Below are positions 24,876 through 35,847 of a stretch of 64,000 nt of DNA, piece by piece. The notes beneath the pieces are model-generated. The model was not told the DNA's origin, made no database searches, and was given only the letters and a program-made list of their open reading frames with translations. Origin of the DNA: Kalmusia sp. IMI 367209. Taxonomy: Eukaryota; Ascomycota; Dothideomycetes; Pleosporales; Didymosphaeriaceae. The DNA lies in the NCBI GenBank assembly GCA_027946365.1, contig JAPEUQ010000001.1, positions 1,240,001-1,304,000 of the forward strand, in the 5' to 3' direction. Position 1 is the stretch's first letter. The number at the start of each line of letters is the position of its first letter. The position numbers and the translations under genes are program-made.

Positions 24876-25575
24876 TCTGGTGGTGTCCCGAAGCGTCGTT
24901 AGATTTGATATTAATATTCTAGTCTTAGCGAATGCATTTGCAAACTAATATGGTGAGCTATGAGTAGTAGTTGAACAAAGTTGTTCATGGTACGTTACAA
25001 GAGAAGAGTTGTGACAACGTGCGACAGGAATTCAGTGCCGAGGCATCATGATGCGGGGGCTGCATCTGAGGTAGGACGATCTCCCGCGAGAGCGGGGTTT
25101 TGTGCGAGGAAAAATGCAGAAGGAGTTGTAGTCGGGATCTTCGATAAAGAGCAGGGAGGAGAACGATGCGAGGATGGTGGGAATAAGATGCGGGGCAGGA
25201 TCGCTATGGTGCTTTGGGCTAGTATTTCCCATTTAGACGTTCAAATCCTTATGCAACGTCTCACCATTATAAACAGGAAGCAAAGTCAAGACAACACCAC
25301 AAGGACAGCTGAATAAATATCCTAGCCTAGAAAGATCAATATAGTGCACAAGAGTGACATCACGAAGCAATGAAGCATCGAGTACAGTTGCAACCGTTCT
25401 ATTTCAACAAAACTGATACAAACAAGCGAGTGTAAGGAGTCCAAGTACTCCGGCTAACTGTACAGTGCCCGACCCGTCCCTTCCTTATTTCTTCTTTCCT
25501 GGCTCCTCACATATTCTATTCACAAGATGCTCATCAAAGGATCCCTAAATCGAGATCATCATTGAGAGTTTGCAT
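24876..25575. other. intergenic, no gene seen
   Basis: Spacer between the aldolase-like gene and the small secreted protein. A 111-codon plus-strand frame (24981-25316) shows no motif and is not called. Confidence 0.45.
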
Positions 25576-25940
25576 CTAAGCAACACACTTGAAGTCGTTA
25601 TCAACGTGTTGGCACTCTGCGCTCAATCGTTAGCCAAAAGTCCTTTCTATATCAAGAGTTCTGCGGATCTTTACCTCCGTTGATGGTGTTTCCATCCTGG
25701 TAGAATGCGCAGCTGTCGCCGTTGTTGTGCTGGCAGTTGTTGGGGCAGTTGCAAGCAGCGTCTACACAAGCTCTTTGTCAGTCTCGATTCAATGCTTTAA
25801 GGAAGCGATTGAGGATTTGGGTACATACGTGCGTCTGGCGCAATAGCGATGCCGCGCTGAACCGGTGCGACCGCGGCGCCGACAGCCGAGGAGGCGAAGA
25901 GAGCGGCGATGGTGGCAACGATGATGGTCTTGGAGTACAT
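25576..25940 (-). CDS. small secreted cysteine-rich protein (candidate effector)
   Basis: A 79-aa secreted protein from three small exons: 25940-25829, 25761-25675 and 25616-25576. The N-terminus MYSKTIIVATIAALFASSAVG is a clear signal peptide. The mature part has six cysteines (41, 43, 47, 55, 68, 77), beginning CNCPNNC and ending DFKCVA. Both introns (67 and 58 bp) have standard borders and the frame closes to a stop exactly after exon 3. Size, signal peptide and even cysteine number match fungal effector-like or antimicrobial peptides. No family is recognised and no function is claimed. If intron 2 is retained the protein ends early, after GGKDPQNS. Confidence 0.72.
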
Positions 25941-28365
25941 TTTGAAAGATGTGGTATTTGAAGCTTAAAGCTTGTTGTTGGAAGATTGATTGAAGTGTTG
26001 GTGTGTGAAGTTGATGATTGAGCTGTTGTGATGATGAATTTAAGACGAGGGAACTGGCCCTTATTTATACATTTGATGGAGCTTTGAGAAGCACACTGTG
26101 TGCCTTGCTTCGATGTGAAAGAGGGTGCTGGAATGAGGATCTTCGATGAACAGAGACCGCGATCGTCATCTTTGCAAGCTTCTTCCCTCCCTGGCGTCTC
26201 AGTGAATGCCTTGTGCAAAGGGTACGATGTGGTCTTCTGCAAGAGAGGATTCTGTCGGCGAGTACAGGCCGAACACAGCCTTACCTGATCTACATGAATT
26301 ATTCTGTTCAGCGTAGTATGTCAATATACTAGATACAGAGCTATGTAGAGCGATCAAGCGCACACGCTTGTTCTACGACGCCTCATTCGTCCAGCTCAGC
26401 GCAGCCTCCTGCTCTTTTGAGCCCGCGATACACAGACCCATCGTCTGACCATAGCTAAACCTTCGTTCTCTATACCTTCCACGTCATAGATTCGGACTGT
26501 CTCGCGGAAACTCGCCAAAGCACAAACTTAGGTCCGCTCCGAGCCTCAGCGCTCAAGCCACAGATCTCCACCCCGTACTACCCCAAGCAAGGTATTCTCG
26601 CGCGAGCGGACATTATTATTACGTGACTTACCATTATTGTAGGGCTGATCATCTAGTGTTTGGACAACGTGAATGTTTCGGCCCCAATTGTGGCCCCAGG
26701 GCTGAAGTCCGAAGCTTTACGCGTATCTGTGGAGTTAGGCGCGCCATGTGCTTGTTTCGAGTAGCTAAGCTCACTCGTGCGAATCTTGTCGAATAGTATG
26801 CGGTCGGCTCAGGGAGATGGGCAACTTTGTGCGCGAGATCGTTATCGGGATCCACAACCCTAATTGCTCTGCTGCATGGTTCGGAGCATTCTATTTGCGG
26901 CCTTGGCTGACCGAGAGCACGTGTGAATTAAGTTTCTCATACTAGTCTGATTTGTAGCTGTAAGTAGCCGCTATCTATCAACATCCCGTAGCGATTATTG
27001 TCGTAGAATCTTTTTGCATTCGACTTTGTGCTCTACATTTGGGAGCAAAGACTGAATCTTTACTAAATAACGAGGCAAACAATAATTTCTGTACTACTTG
27101 ACAGTCGCCTGTATTGGCCCCACAAAATCTATCGCAGATCGATCTTAATGCTGTGGATCGTGGTAGGCTGTACATAGTCTGCTTCAGAATTTCCAATCAT
27201 AGTTTTCGATCGGCCACTCATCGTGCTCCAATCTACTGCGGGTTAATAGCTTTTTTTTCGTCCTGCATAGGGTTCCATGTCCTCCCTCGACATAGCCTGC
27301 CCCAACCCTTGCAATTTTCTGCAGATCACTCCGCTCCCTGAAAATCTTTCTCCCTAAACTGTTTCGTACACGATGCCGTAAAAGGCAGCGGGTTAGAAGC
27401 TCGACCCACAGATTCGGACTGCCTTTGTTTAGCCGAGACTCCTTTCGTACTACACGCCCTAGATCGGGTGACATTTATTCTCGTGAGTTTCAGAACGCCT
27501 AACGCCCCTTCATCATTTTATACTCTCGCCTTAAAAAAATGCCGCTTGACGTAGGATGTACTACAAAGACCTTAGATACAGACACAATTGGGATTTAGTT
27601 ACCGTTTGCAAAGTTACAACTAATCGCTATGTAACGAAAAACTTTGTTCAAGTGGTTGCGATTATAGTCTCACAGTAGAATCGTCGAGCAATAAGCAGGT
27701 ACAAAACCAGAACACATGTATAAGATCGAAGATAATAAGGCAGCATATAGCGTGCTCAACGAAGAGAAAAGGCAGATTACAAAGAAAGACCAAAACAGCC
27801 GAGTGGCTGGTACAAGCAACCTGGATCTAGTATGCCTCCGCTTCATGGCCTTCTTTACTCAACGATCAGTAAATGCTGTCTATGTTTAGCTCGACATTCA
27901 TTGTTCGTCATAGACCGGTCAGTACGACAGATCTTCAGAAACATTACTGGTGAAAATTGCGGAATTGACAAGTTTCAGCCCCAATTGCTGCACGAGCTCC
28001 TTCTTTAATTCGGTCGGTGTTTGATCGTAAGCTCTACGTATGCTGGGTAGAATGCCTTGAACGTGACGTCAAATTTCAAGGACTACCCGGGCAACTTGAA
28101 CGCAATGTTAAGGTCAGGATGGAACATAGCAGTTCGACATCATTAGGGCATGGGTGGCGAGCAGCTCAGCGAGGTGCCTCATCGACGATCCGAGATGGAT
28201 ACTTGAATACAATTTAAGAACTTACAACTAACGAGAGGAGCTAAATATTAGACTACACCAACACCCGCACGAGACTCTATGTGACAAAGGAAATTCGCAA
28301 ACGCTATCAAACACTCCGCCCAACTCACATCGCCCTCCACATGCATCTTCACCAGCTGCTACCCC
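25941..28365. other. 2.4-kb gene-poor stretch
   Basis: No gene, RNA or clear repeat was recognised. The frames at 26649-26855, 27114-27341 and 27184-27474 overlap on opposite strands without motif. It is the longest empty stretch in the window and lies beside the candidate effector gene. Confidence 0.45.
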
Positions 28366-29202
28366 TCAACAAAACACCCTGCTCGTCGCCAAAGAACTAA
28401 CATCGTCCCCCTTCCAATACCCCAACCCATGAGTGCCCCCCTCAACCAACAGACTAGCATCACTCGGATGCCCCATGATAAGCGCCTGCCTAGGCCCGGC
28501 GCCCCTATGATCACTCAGCGTCTCCGCATCCCCATCGCGATCCCACGTGCCGCCTCTCTCCCGCAGCCCAACAGCATCATTTGCATGCCCCAGCACAATC
28601 GCCTGCATGGCGCCGTGCTCGCCCGCAACGCTGTTTCGCAGCGGAACCGTCACGTCCCCGTCCTGCGCATAGTTCCTGTCGTCGCCGAAGCGGAGGAACT
28701 GCTCGAACGCGGCGGTGCCTCGGATGGAGCCTGTTTTGTCGTACCGCTCCAGCATGTTGCGCATGTCTATCAGCGCCTTTTGGCAAGGCGGGCAGACGTC
28801 CATGTCGCTGGCTACTTGGCTCCTGCGCACTGGCTCGGCACATCGCACCGCGTTTACTTGGTGCACCGGCAGACTTGCATAGTCGATGTCCACCGGGACG
28901 GTCGTGCTCGGTGTGAAACTTGTAGATGTAGACTTTAGCGTTGAACGCGAGCTATCGCTCTGGCGTGACGCTATACTGGAAGTCCGGGAGAGCGTCTGGG
29001 AGAGGGAGAAGAAGCGGCGCTTTGATGCTGAGCGCTTTGGTGGTATGAAGCTGGGTGTTGGCTGGGGGGATATGGGCGGGCTATTTGGTCCGCGGAGGGC
29101 GTAAAGGCGCTGTAGCGCATTGTCGCAGAGTGTCAGGGGCTGCGTGCGCGATTCGCCTATGTGGCCGCAGCCAGAGTGCTGAGTGAAGTTTGCGTAGCAC
29201 AT
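28366..29202 (-). CDS. hypothetical protein, Ser-rich with N-terminal Cys/His motif
   Basis: Single-exon protein of 278 aa, starting MCYANFTQHSGCGHIGES at 29202. An upstream in-frame Met at 29334 is less likely. The Cys/His-rich start (C, H, CGH, later LCDN, RCAEP, CPPC) may form a small metal-binding unit, an arrangement I associate with uncharacterised fungal proteins. The middle is Ser/Pro/Thr-rich and low complexity; the C-terminus has no recognised fold. No function can be given. Even codon use and a long frame support it as coding. Confidence 0.6.
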   Translation of the reverse strand: MCYANFTQHSGCGHIGESRTQPLTLCDNALQRLYALRGPNSPPISPQPTPSFIPPKRSASKRRFFSLSQTLSRTSSIASRQSDSSRSTLKSTSTSFTPSTTVPVDIDYASLPVHQVNAVRCAEPVRRSQVASDMDVCPPCQKALIDMRNMLERYDKTGSIRGTAAFEQFLRFGDDRNYAQDGDVTVPLRNSVAGEHGAMQAIVLGHANDAVGLRERGGTWDRDGDAETLSDHRGAGPRQALIMGHPSDASLLVEGGTHGLGYWKGDDVSSLATSRVFC

Positions 29203-29587
29203 TGGTATGGTGGTTTTGGGGGTTATGACGTAATGTGTTGTAGGCGAGGTGGTGCAGGGATGTTCGCGGCTGCAGGACCCTGAGACCCTGAGTTTGAGAG
29301 TCGGCGGGGATATAGGACGCGAGAGTGTTAACAATCGTGGTGCATGTCAGTTCACACGAAACTTGGAGGCTTTGAGCAGGAGGAAAGAAGTGTTGGTGTA
29401 CACCGCGCCGCCAATGTGTTCTCAGGTATGCCTTGTTTTTGAGGGGATTTGTGCACGGGGAACGATCGCTGCAGGGGTCTCCTGTGAGTCAATAATCTCA
29501 GACGTGTTCACCCTGTCGTCAACACAGCGGTGAGCGCGCCCGAGTTTCTGTATTGGAACCATCAGATCCTGCTACCGCTCTTGGTAT
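29203..29587. other. intergenic, no gene seen
   Basis: Spacer between two minus-strand genes: the promoter of the hypothetical gene and the 3' flank of the decarboxylase. Confidence 0.5.
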
Positions 29588-31303
29588 CTATATTTGCTTG
29601 GCCTTTTGCGCCTCTATTAGGTCTTTCAACGGTCCCGCTGGCGCATCTTCCCTGTCCAAGAATATCTCGACCATTCTCACTCCCTTCCCATCACTCAGCT
29701 TTTCATCGCTCAACACCTTCTCCAAGTCTCCCCATGTCTTCGCACTCGCAGTGTACGCGTCCTTTTCCGCTCCGAAAAAACTCAATGCCTCCAGATATCG
29801 CCATCGTGCAACATCGTTGTAGGCTTGGCGCACGCCGTGTATACATCGCTCAATCGTATAACCATCATTGTTGAACAAGAAGATGGTAACATCGAGCTTT
29901 TGCTTGATCATAGTGCCAAGTTCCTGCACCGTCATCTGGAAGCTCCCGTCGCCGATAAGGAGAATAGTACGCCCGCCGGAGTTCTCTCCGGAAGAGGTTG
30001 CAAGGTCACGCTGCGCTAGAGCTACTCCTTGAGCCGCAGGAAGCATGTACCCGATAGACAGCCAAGTCACAGGCGTAAACAGTCGAGTGCGCGGTGGAAG
30101 ACGCATTTCTCGAGCTCCGTACCCAGGTGTCCCGGTTTCACCCATGACGACGTCGCCTTCGCGAACGAACGTCGCCAGCACGCGCCAGATCTTGTCTTGC
30201 GTGATGACGGCAGCTATATCTGTATCTTGGATGGAGACAGTCTCGTCACGCCGCAATCTAGGATATGTCTCGTATCTTTGGATTTTCGCGGTATCGAGCC
30301 TCTGCAATAAGGTTGGCAATGCTTGTCTAGCTGGCACATCTCTCCAGATCTTTTTCCCAATGCGGATCTCCGTATCTGAGAAAAGGATAGTGTTCTCTGG
30401 TTTCGGTAGGCTGGTACCGCCCCAGCTGTTCGTTGTGCTGAAGTGAGGGCCAAAGCAAAGCACGACGTCTGCATTCTCGAAGAATTCCCGTGTGAATTCG
30501 TCTTCCCATTTCCCTCTAAATATTCCATGGAAATTTGGTTCCGACTCGTCAAGCAGTCCTTTCGCAAATCCTGTCGTCCATGTCGGCCACCCTGTACTTT
30601 TGGTAAGCTCCTGGAGAGCTGGAACGATACCGAGTGCGCGACTCTCTCCATCGACAAGAATGATGGGCTGCTTTGCCGTGGAAAGCTTCTCGACTAGTGC
30701 TGTGATGGCATCGTCTTGTGCGGATCCCCAGATTCCCTCCGGCAGTTGAAGCTTTGTCTCGAGCCTCTCCGACAGCACAGGTGCATCCACAAGGTCGACA
30801 GGGACCTCGATATATACCGGCCGACTGTATAGGAGGCACTGAATCAATACCTGATCGATCTGCTCGGGGCACGTCCGCGGATCCCTCAAGCTCGTCTGCG
30901 CAATTGTCACATGTGCGTGCATTTGAGCGAATCGGATGAAGTTCCCATCAGCAAATGTATGATGTACCAGCACCCTTCCATCTTGTGTCGCTCGCGGAGG
31001 TGTTCCAACGATATGCACAACCGCTGCGCGCTCGGCATATGCCCCGGCGATGGCATTGATAGCAGATAATTCGCCAACGCCGAAGGTGGTGATGAGGGCG
31101 GATATACCTTTTATACGCGCATAGCCGTCGGCTGCATAGCCTGCATTAAGTTCGTTTGCATTTCCAACCCAATTCAGACCTGCAGGTTCGACATAGTCCA
31201 GCAGTGTCAGATTGAAGTCGCCAGGTACACCATGGACAGAGGCGATGCCGAGCTGGACCAACCTGGTGAAAAGGTATTCTGCGAGCTTGATGGTCGCCGG
31301 CAT
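29588..31303 (-). CDS. thiamine-diphosphate-dependent 2-oxo acid decarboxylase (pyruvate/phenylpyruvate type)
   Basis: Single-exon TPP enzyme of 571 aa that decarboxylates 2-oxo acids to aldehydes. The start MPATIKLAEYLFTRLVQLG is the family opening; an in-frame Met at 31339 adds 12 residues. The catalytic Glu lies in GNANELNAGYAADGYARIKG, the HH motif in VLVHHTFADGNF, and the TPP/Mg signature GDGSFQMTVQE ends with NNDGYTIE. The C-terminus is intact. Sequence alone fits pyruvate decarboxylase. Its divergent partner is an aromatic aminotransferase, so phenylpyruvate or indolepyruvate (the ARO10 role in the Ehrlich pathway) is a plausible substrate by inference. Confidence 0.92.
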   Translation of the reverse strand: MPATIKLAEYLFTRLVQLGIASVHGVPGDFNLTLLDYVEPAGLNWVGNANELNAGYAADGYARIKGISALITTFGVGELSAINAIAGAYAERAAVVHIVGTPPRATQDGRVLVHHTFADGNFIRFAQMHAHVTIAQTSLRDPRTCPEQIDQVLIQCLLYSRPVYIEVPVDLVDAPVLSERLETKLQLPEGIWGSAQDDAITALVEKLSTAKQPIILVDGESRALGIVPALQELTKSTGWPTWTTGFAKGLLDESEPNFHGIFRGKWEDEFTREFFENADVVLCFGPHFSTTNSWGGTSLPKPENTILFSDTEIRIGKKIWRDVPARQALPTLLQRLDTAKIQRYETYPRLRRDETVSIQDTDIAAVITQDKIWRVLATFVREGDVVMGETGTPGYGAREMRLPPRTRLFTPVTWLSIGYMLPAAQGVALAQRDLATSSGENSGGRTILLIGDGSFQMTVQELGTMIKQKLDVTIFLFNNDGYTIERCIHGVRQAYNDVARWRYLEALSFFGAEKDAYTASAKTWGDLEKVLSDEKLSDGKGVRMVEIFLDREDAPAGPLKDLIEAQKAKQI

Positions 31304-31643
31304 GCTGAGCGGCAAGAATTTGGAGAAGAAGGTATCCAAGAATATCGAATAGGAATCGAAGTGTTGAAACGTTGAGAGTTATCTTTGTATGTGACTGTGG
31401 TGGGCGTTATTTGATAATCGGCCGCTAGTTGCCGAGGCAAAGCGGAGGCACTAGCATACACGCCGACTACACCGAGCACCACGGTTCACTCCGCTCACGG
31501 CGCCGCAGAACATAATGTACTGCACCTATGCTCAAATTTACACTGGATCAACTGCAGCATATATGGCCCGCAGCCGTCGCTCCGATAATGAAGTGTAAAC
31601 ACTACTCAAACCTTTCACTATCTTGCATGAAGGTTGAAAAACA
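31304..31643. promoter_or_regulatory. divergent promoter of decarboxylase and aminotransferase
   Basis: A 340-bp shared intergenic region. It is rich in CCG triplets, including CCG-N7-CCG at 31422-31434 (CCGCTAGTTGCCG), followed at 31442 by an inverted CGG. Yeast Aro80, the activator of ARO9 and ARO10, binds CCG-N7-CCG repeats, so co-regulation of this pair is a reasonable inference. Confidence 0.5.
31422..31434 (+). promoter_or_regulatory. CCG-N7-CCG candidate Zn2Cys6 site
   Basis: Direct CCG repeat with 7-bp spacing, located between the divergent decarboxylase and aminotransferase starts. It matches the Aro80 half-site spacing, though the spacer bases match the yeast consensus only partly. 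Confidence 0.4.
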
Positions 31644-33194
31644 ATGTTGGAAGAAAAAATATCTCTCATATCAGACTGGCGGTCCAAGTCCGAGGCCTTA
31701 CCACAGGGCAGTGCACCTTTCACTTGTTCCGCGCACTTCAAGCTTCCGAGTACCGCCACCCAACCGAAAGCGAGAAACATCGATCACCGATTCAGCATAG
31801 AGACCGGCGCTCAGCGTGCCTCTACCCTCAAAGCAGCTGCTTCAGCCCTCACTCGGACCGACATGATCACGCTCGGCACTGCTCGTCCATCTCCCGAGTA
31901 CTATCCATGGAATTCGATATTCATGCAAGCTGGCAATAGCTCAGCATCTTGTAAGGTAGGAGAGGAAGCGTACGACTTGTCCGTGGCCTTGAACTACGGC
32001 TATGCAGGCGGTTCGCCTCAATTGCTGCGCTTCATCACTGAGCACGTTCAACTCATCCACAATCCTCCGTATGATGACTGGGAATCGTGTTTGACATGCG
32101 GTACAACATCGGCTCTCGACATACTGCTACGCATCTTCTGTAACTGGGGTGATTGGATCATCACGGAGCAGTATACATACTCCGGTGCTAAGGATGCTTT
32201 CAAAGGGCACGGTTTGCAGATCATGGGTGTGGAAATGGATGAGGCTGGGCTCTTACCAACGGACCTGGACAAGAAGTTGCAGAATTGGGATGAAACGTTG
32301 GGAAGAAAGCCGTTCTTGTTGTACATCATTCCGACAGGACACAACCCTACCGGTGTGACCCAAACGCTAGAACGACGTAAGGCGATCTATGAGGTCGCTG
32401 AAAGACATGATCTGTATATTGTCGAGGATGATCCATACTACTTCCTTCAGCTTGGAGAGACCGGAGCTGTTACCACGAAAGAACGGCCTGTAGTAGTGTC
32501 TTCGACAGGGGATGAGTACCTTGATCAACTCCCGCCATCATATCTTTCGTTTGACACATCAGGTCGCGTAGTCCGCTTGGACTCCACGGCAAAAGTCTTA
32601 GCACCAGGACTACGGCTTGGTTGGCTAACAGCCTCTGCACAGACGGTCCAGAAATTCCTCGCCTATACCGAGCTAGGCGCCCTCGCTCCAAGCGGACCTT
32701 CTCAGGTCATGGCATTCAAGCTGCTGGATGAATCATGGGGACATCGAGGGCTATTGGAGTGGCTCATACACTTATCAATCGAGTATTGTCGACGCCGGAA
32801 GACGTTGATCGATGCATGTAAGCGTCATCTTCCGAATGACGTTTGCCGATGGATTACGCCTTCCGCTGGCATGTTTTTGTGGATTTCACTCGACCGCTCC
32901 AAGCATCCTCTACTTCGGGATATCGAGGATGGCCATGGTGAAGATGAAGCCTCGTGTCTCTTATCAAACATCGAGGACCGAATATATATAAGAGCGAAGG
33001 ATCTGGGTGTTCTTATAAGCAAAGGGAGCTGGTTCGCTGCTGACAGTGATCGTCCGATTGACCTTAATTTTCGGTTGACGTTCGCTGCCGCCCCGAACAA
33101 TGATTTAGAAGAAGCCGTCGCACGACTTGGAAAAGCCATTGATGCTGAGTTCAAGCTTGACTCGTGCGCAAAGGCTCCGTGTTCGTTTCAGTAA
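31644..33194 (+). CDS. aromatic aminotransferase (ARO8/ARO9-like, PLP-dependent)
   Basis: Fold-type I aminotransferase of 516 aa in one exon. It is expected to transaminate aromatic amino acids (and often 2-aminoadipate or kynurenine) to 2-oxo acids. Family landmarks are KAAASALTRTDMITLGTARP, the CGTTSALD loop, IPTGHNPTGVTQ, VEDDPYYFLQ and the PLP Schiff-base lysine in DSTAKVLAPGLRLGW (Lys317). The C-terminal RLTFAAAPNNDLEEAV is also typical. The gene is divergent from a 2-oxo acid decarboxylase, so the two would perform the first two Ehrlich steps (amino acid to oxo acid to aldehyde). The last 44 bp overlap the 3' end of the regulator on the other strand. Confidence 0.92.
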   Translation: MLEEKISLISDWRSKSEALPQGSAPFTCSAHFKLPSTATQPKARNIDHRFSIETGAQRASTLKAAASALTRTDMITLGTARPSPEYYPWNSIFMQAGNSSASCKVGEEAYDLSVALNYGYAGGSPQLLRFITEHVQLIHNPPYDDWESCLTCGTTSALDILLRIFCNWGDWIITEQYTYSGAKDAFKGHGLQIMGVEMDEAGLLPTDLDKKLQNWDETLGRKPFLLYIIPTGHNPTGVTQTLERRKAIYEVAERHDLYIVEDDPYYFLQLGETGAVTTKERPVVVSSTGDEYLDQLPPSYLSFDTSGRVVRLDSTAKVLAPGLRLGWLTASAQTVQKFLAYTELGALAPSGPSQVMAFKLLDESWGHRGLLEWLIHLSIEYCRRRKTLIDACKRHLPNDVCRWITPSAGMFLWISLDRSKHPLLRDIEDGHGEDEASCLLSNIEDRIYIRAKDLGVLISKGSWFAADSDRPIDLNFRLTFAAAPNNDLEEAVARLGKAIDAEFKLDSCAKAPCSFQ

Positions 33195-35330
33195 GGAAGG
33201 GATGCTCGGCCAGATTGAGCCAAAAGTCAACTTCAAAATCCTGGACACTGTGATTATCCCACAGATGCCACAGTCCAGGATCTGGAATGGCTGCATCCTG
33301 GAGCAAGGGGCCAGTATCTGGTAGTGTAGATACTTGTCTTGTATCCCTAGCTAGAAGGCGGCCGAGAAGGCTCTTGATTGTAAGAGTAGCTCTGGCTAGT
33401 AGTGCATAATTAGGGTCATTTGGGTGAACGAATGCACCTGTTTCCACTACAGCTACAAGTACGTTGAGATCCTGAATCATTTGTGCCTTTGACACTGCGC
33501 CGTCGCATATCACCTGATTCTGTTTAAGCAATGATAGGCAAATGATGCCAGCTGCTGCCAGACCATAATAAGCCACCTGATTTGCGTTAGCATACGGCAT
33601 ATATCACGAATCAGCTTTGTACCTTCCAGGCAAGTGTAGTTCCCGAATATGCTAATGATTCTTTGAGCAGGACGGCTTCGACTACCAAGGTGAACATCTT
33701 TGCTGACAGAGCGACAAATTCTGGTCCAGGTTCGTTGATACGATTCTGTAACAAAAGGTGGAGGAGAAAGTGTACATGAAGATGGTTGAGTCGTGCGCCG
33801 AGTAAAAAATCAAGGTCTATCGGTGGACGAGCAACATCTTTAAGGCAGCCTTCAAGACGAAATTGTGGCGGAAGTAGGGACCATTGCAAAGTAGCTTCGT
33901 CACGTAAGCGACTGTTTTTATCAGCAGGTTTCTTCTATATACTGAAGCCTTACTCACTTAGCGATCTTGACTTTCTCATCGTGATCTTCCTGGTGAAATA
34001 GATCAAGCGTTTCACCTTTCAGCACAGCGCAAATCGCTGACCACCGTGTCTCTGCTCCGTAGTCTACCTTCGCATCCGGATCCCACTGCAACTGTCTTGG
34101 AAGCCACAGACAGTGCTTGTGATCCATTCGCGGGGGTCGACCAAGGAACAACGAAACGTTTCTATCGCCAGAGAAGGTGCGGGCAAAAGCTAATTCCCTC
34201 AGGGATCGAAGCGAGGTCGAGACTGTAGGGTTCACACCGAGGCGCTCGTGATAGCCAAGAGCATACAACGAGCTGATTACATCGCCAAGTTTTCTCCATG
34301 AAATGTAACCTGCGTTATCAGTGAATTCGTTCCTAAGAAGAAATGAGACAGACTCACTCTGATCGCCATCGAGGCAGGAATGACTGATCCAGTTTTCATA
34401 CTGCAAAAGAAGCTGAAGGTCATTCAATCGATCGAGTGAGAGCGATATATCTAGACAGCGATCCGAAAAGCGCACTGCGACTTTCTGAAGATTGCGTCGC
34501 GCCTCGAAGGACCGGAACAAGGGCTCGAATCTTCTCACGTGCATTGTCGCAGCTGCAACGGCTGAAAAGAATAGACCGAGAATCTCCCAACGTGCATTAT
34601 GAGCTCCGAATACAGTGCACCACTCTGCAATACTCTGGTTGTACTGTGCATTAAGCTGTTGACATGAATGTCGGAATAGTCGCTGTGCAGTGGTGCGCGC
34701 CCCCTCCGTATCTCCAGCTTCATAAGAGCCAAATACTGATTTCGTAACTTGAGCGCATGTTGCGACGAGTGGACCCGCTAAGGCGAGATTTTCACCCTCT
34801 GCGATCCAATGCTGAACTAAAGCCACACATGACTTGACTGAGCAAGATTTACGAATATATTCGATGAGGTCTGCTCCATTCCGAACCTCTTCTTCATCAA
34901 CAGACCAGTCAGGGAGTTGAGCTATGTCGGTAACATCACCCGGGAGATGCTCGAAGAACGTGGTGTGACTGGATGAACCGAGAAACCCAGGATTGGGGTA
35001 ATTGCGCAGACCGCTGGGAGATTGTACCACAGGGGAAATAATTAGAGGAATGTTCAGGCTCACTGACGAGTCCCTGTGTGTCTCATGCGCTCTGGAATCA
35101 ATTGGTCGAGAACCAGTCTCCAGGCCTGCGTCAGCATGTTGCGCATCTATACTGCTGCGTCGGAGTCTTTCTCGGGGAGGACTCTCAACGCGTCTTTTTT
35201 TGAATGGTCTGGGCCGATACAGGCAAGCCGAGCTCACATTACGCTCCCGACATCGGGCGCACGGCTTCGCATGATCGCATGCTTGCTTTGCAGACCTGCA
35301 CGGATCGCAGGCGGGAAGCTTGATGGGCAT
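33151..35330 (-). CDS. Zn2Cys6 transcription factor next to the Ehrlich-type gene pair
   Basis: Fungal binuclear-cluster regulator, 679 aa, from exons 35330-34358, 34309-33958, 33911-33623 and 33576-33151. The N-terminus holds the six cysteines (CDPCRSAKQACDHAKPCARC, then a last Cys in SSACLY), followed by the basic linker RPRPFKKRRVESPPRERL. The rest is a fungal-specific transcription-factor region with ISWRKLGDVISSLYALGYHE and FARTFSGDRNVSLFLGRPPR. The first intron is 48 bp and in frame, so retention would add 16 residues without a stop. Position next to the aminotransferase/decarboxylase pair suggests it is their pathway regulator, like Aro80 in yeast; this is inference. The annotated stop gives a 44-bp antisense overlap with the aminotransferase. 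Confidence 0.85.
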
Positions 35331-35847
35331 GTCGGTGGATGAGAAGTGACGGAGCGGAGTGTGCGGAGAGCGCGGGGTAGGCGGCGTAGTAGGAGCGATC
35401 GCCCAATCATCGTTGAGAAGGCGTCATTGCATCCACATTCATTCTAACTCACTAATGAGGTAGCCTAGACGTTATCTTATGCTTCATTATCTTGCCAAAA
35501 TGTCTCGCCGCTGTAGTGCCATTGCCCTCACTGAAATGTAATTGGCTTCTTCAAGTCGGCACCATGGACGTGTGGCGCAGAGTTTGTACCCGTGAAGCAC
35601 GCACAGAGTAAGTCGGCATCTTAATTACGCGTGAGGTTAGCAGGGACGGATGAGCGAGCGATCTGTGCTAATGAAAAGACCGTCGTCAGTTCAATGCACA
35701 GGTATTTATGAAGTTCGAAGTGAACTGGCTTGAGATTCCAAGCTATCGTCTAGTAGTAGGCCTTCATTCAAGATATTGTCGTTTTAGTTGTTGTTGCATC
35801 ACCCCCTCAGCCGCCTCCAAGAGTACGTAAACGCTGGCCAAGTCGTT
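35331..35847. other. intergenic, no gene seen
   Basis: Promoter of the Zn2Cys6 gene and 3' flank of the SET gene. No other element was recognised. Confidence 0.5.
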
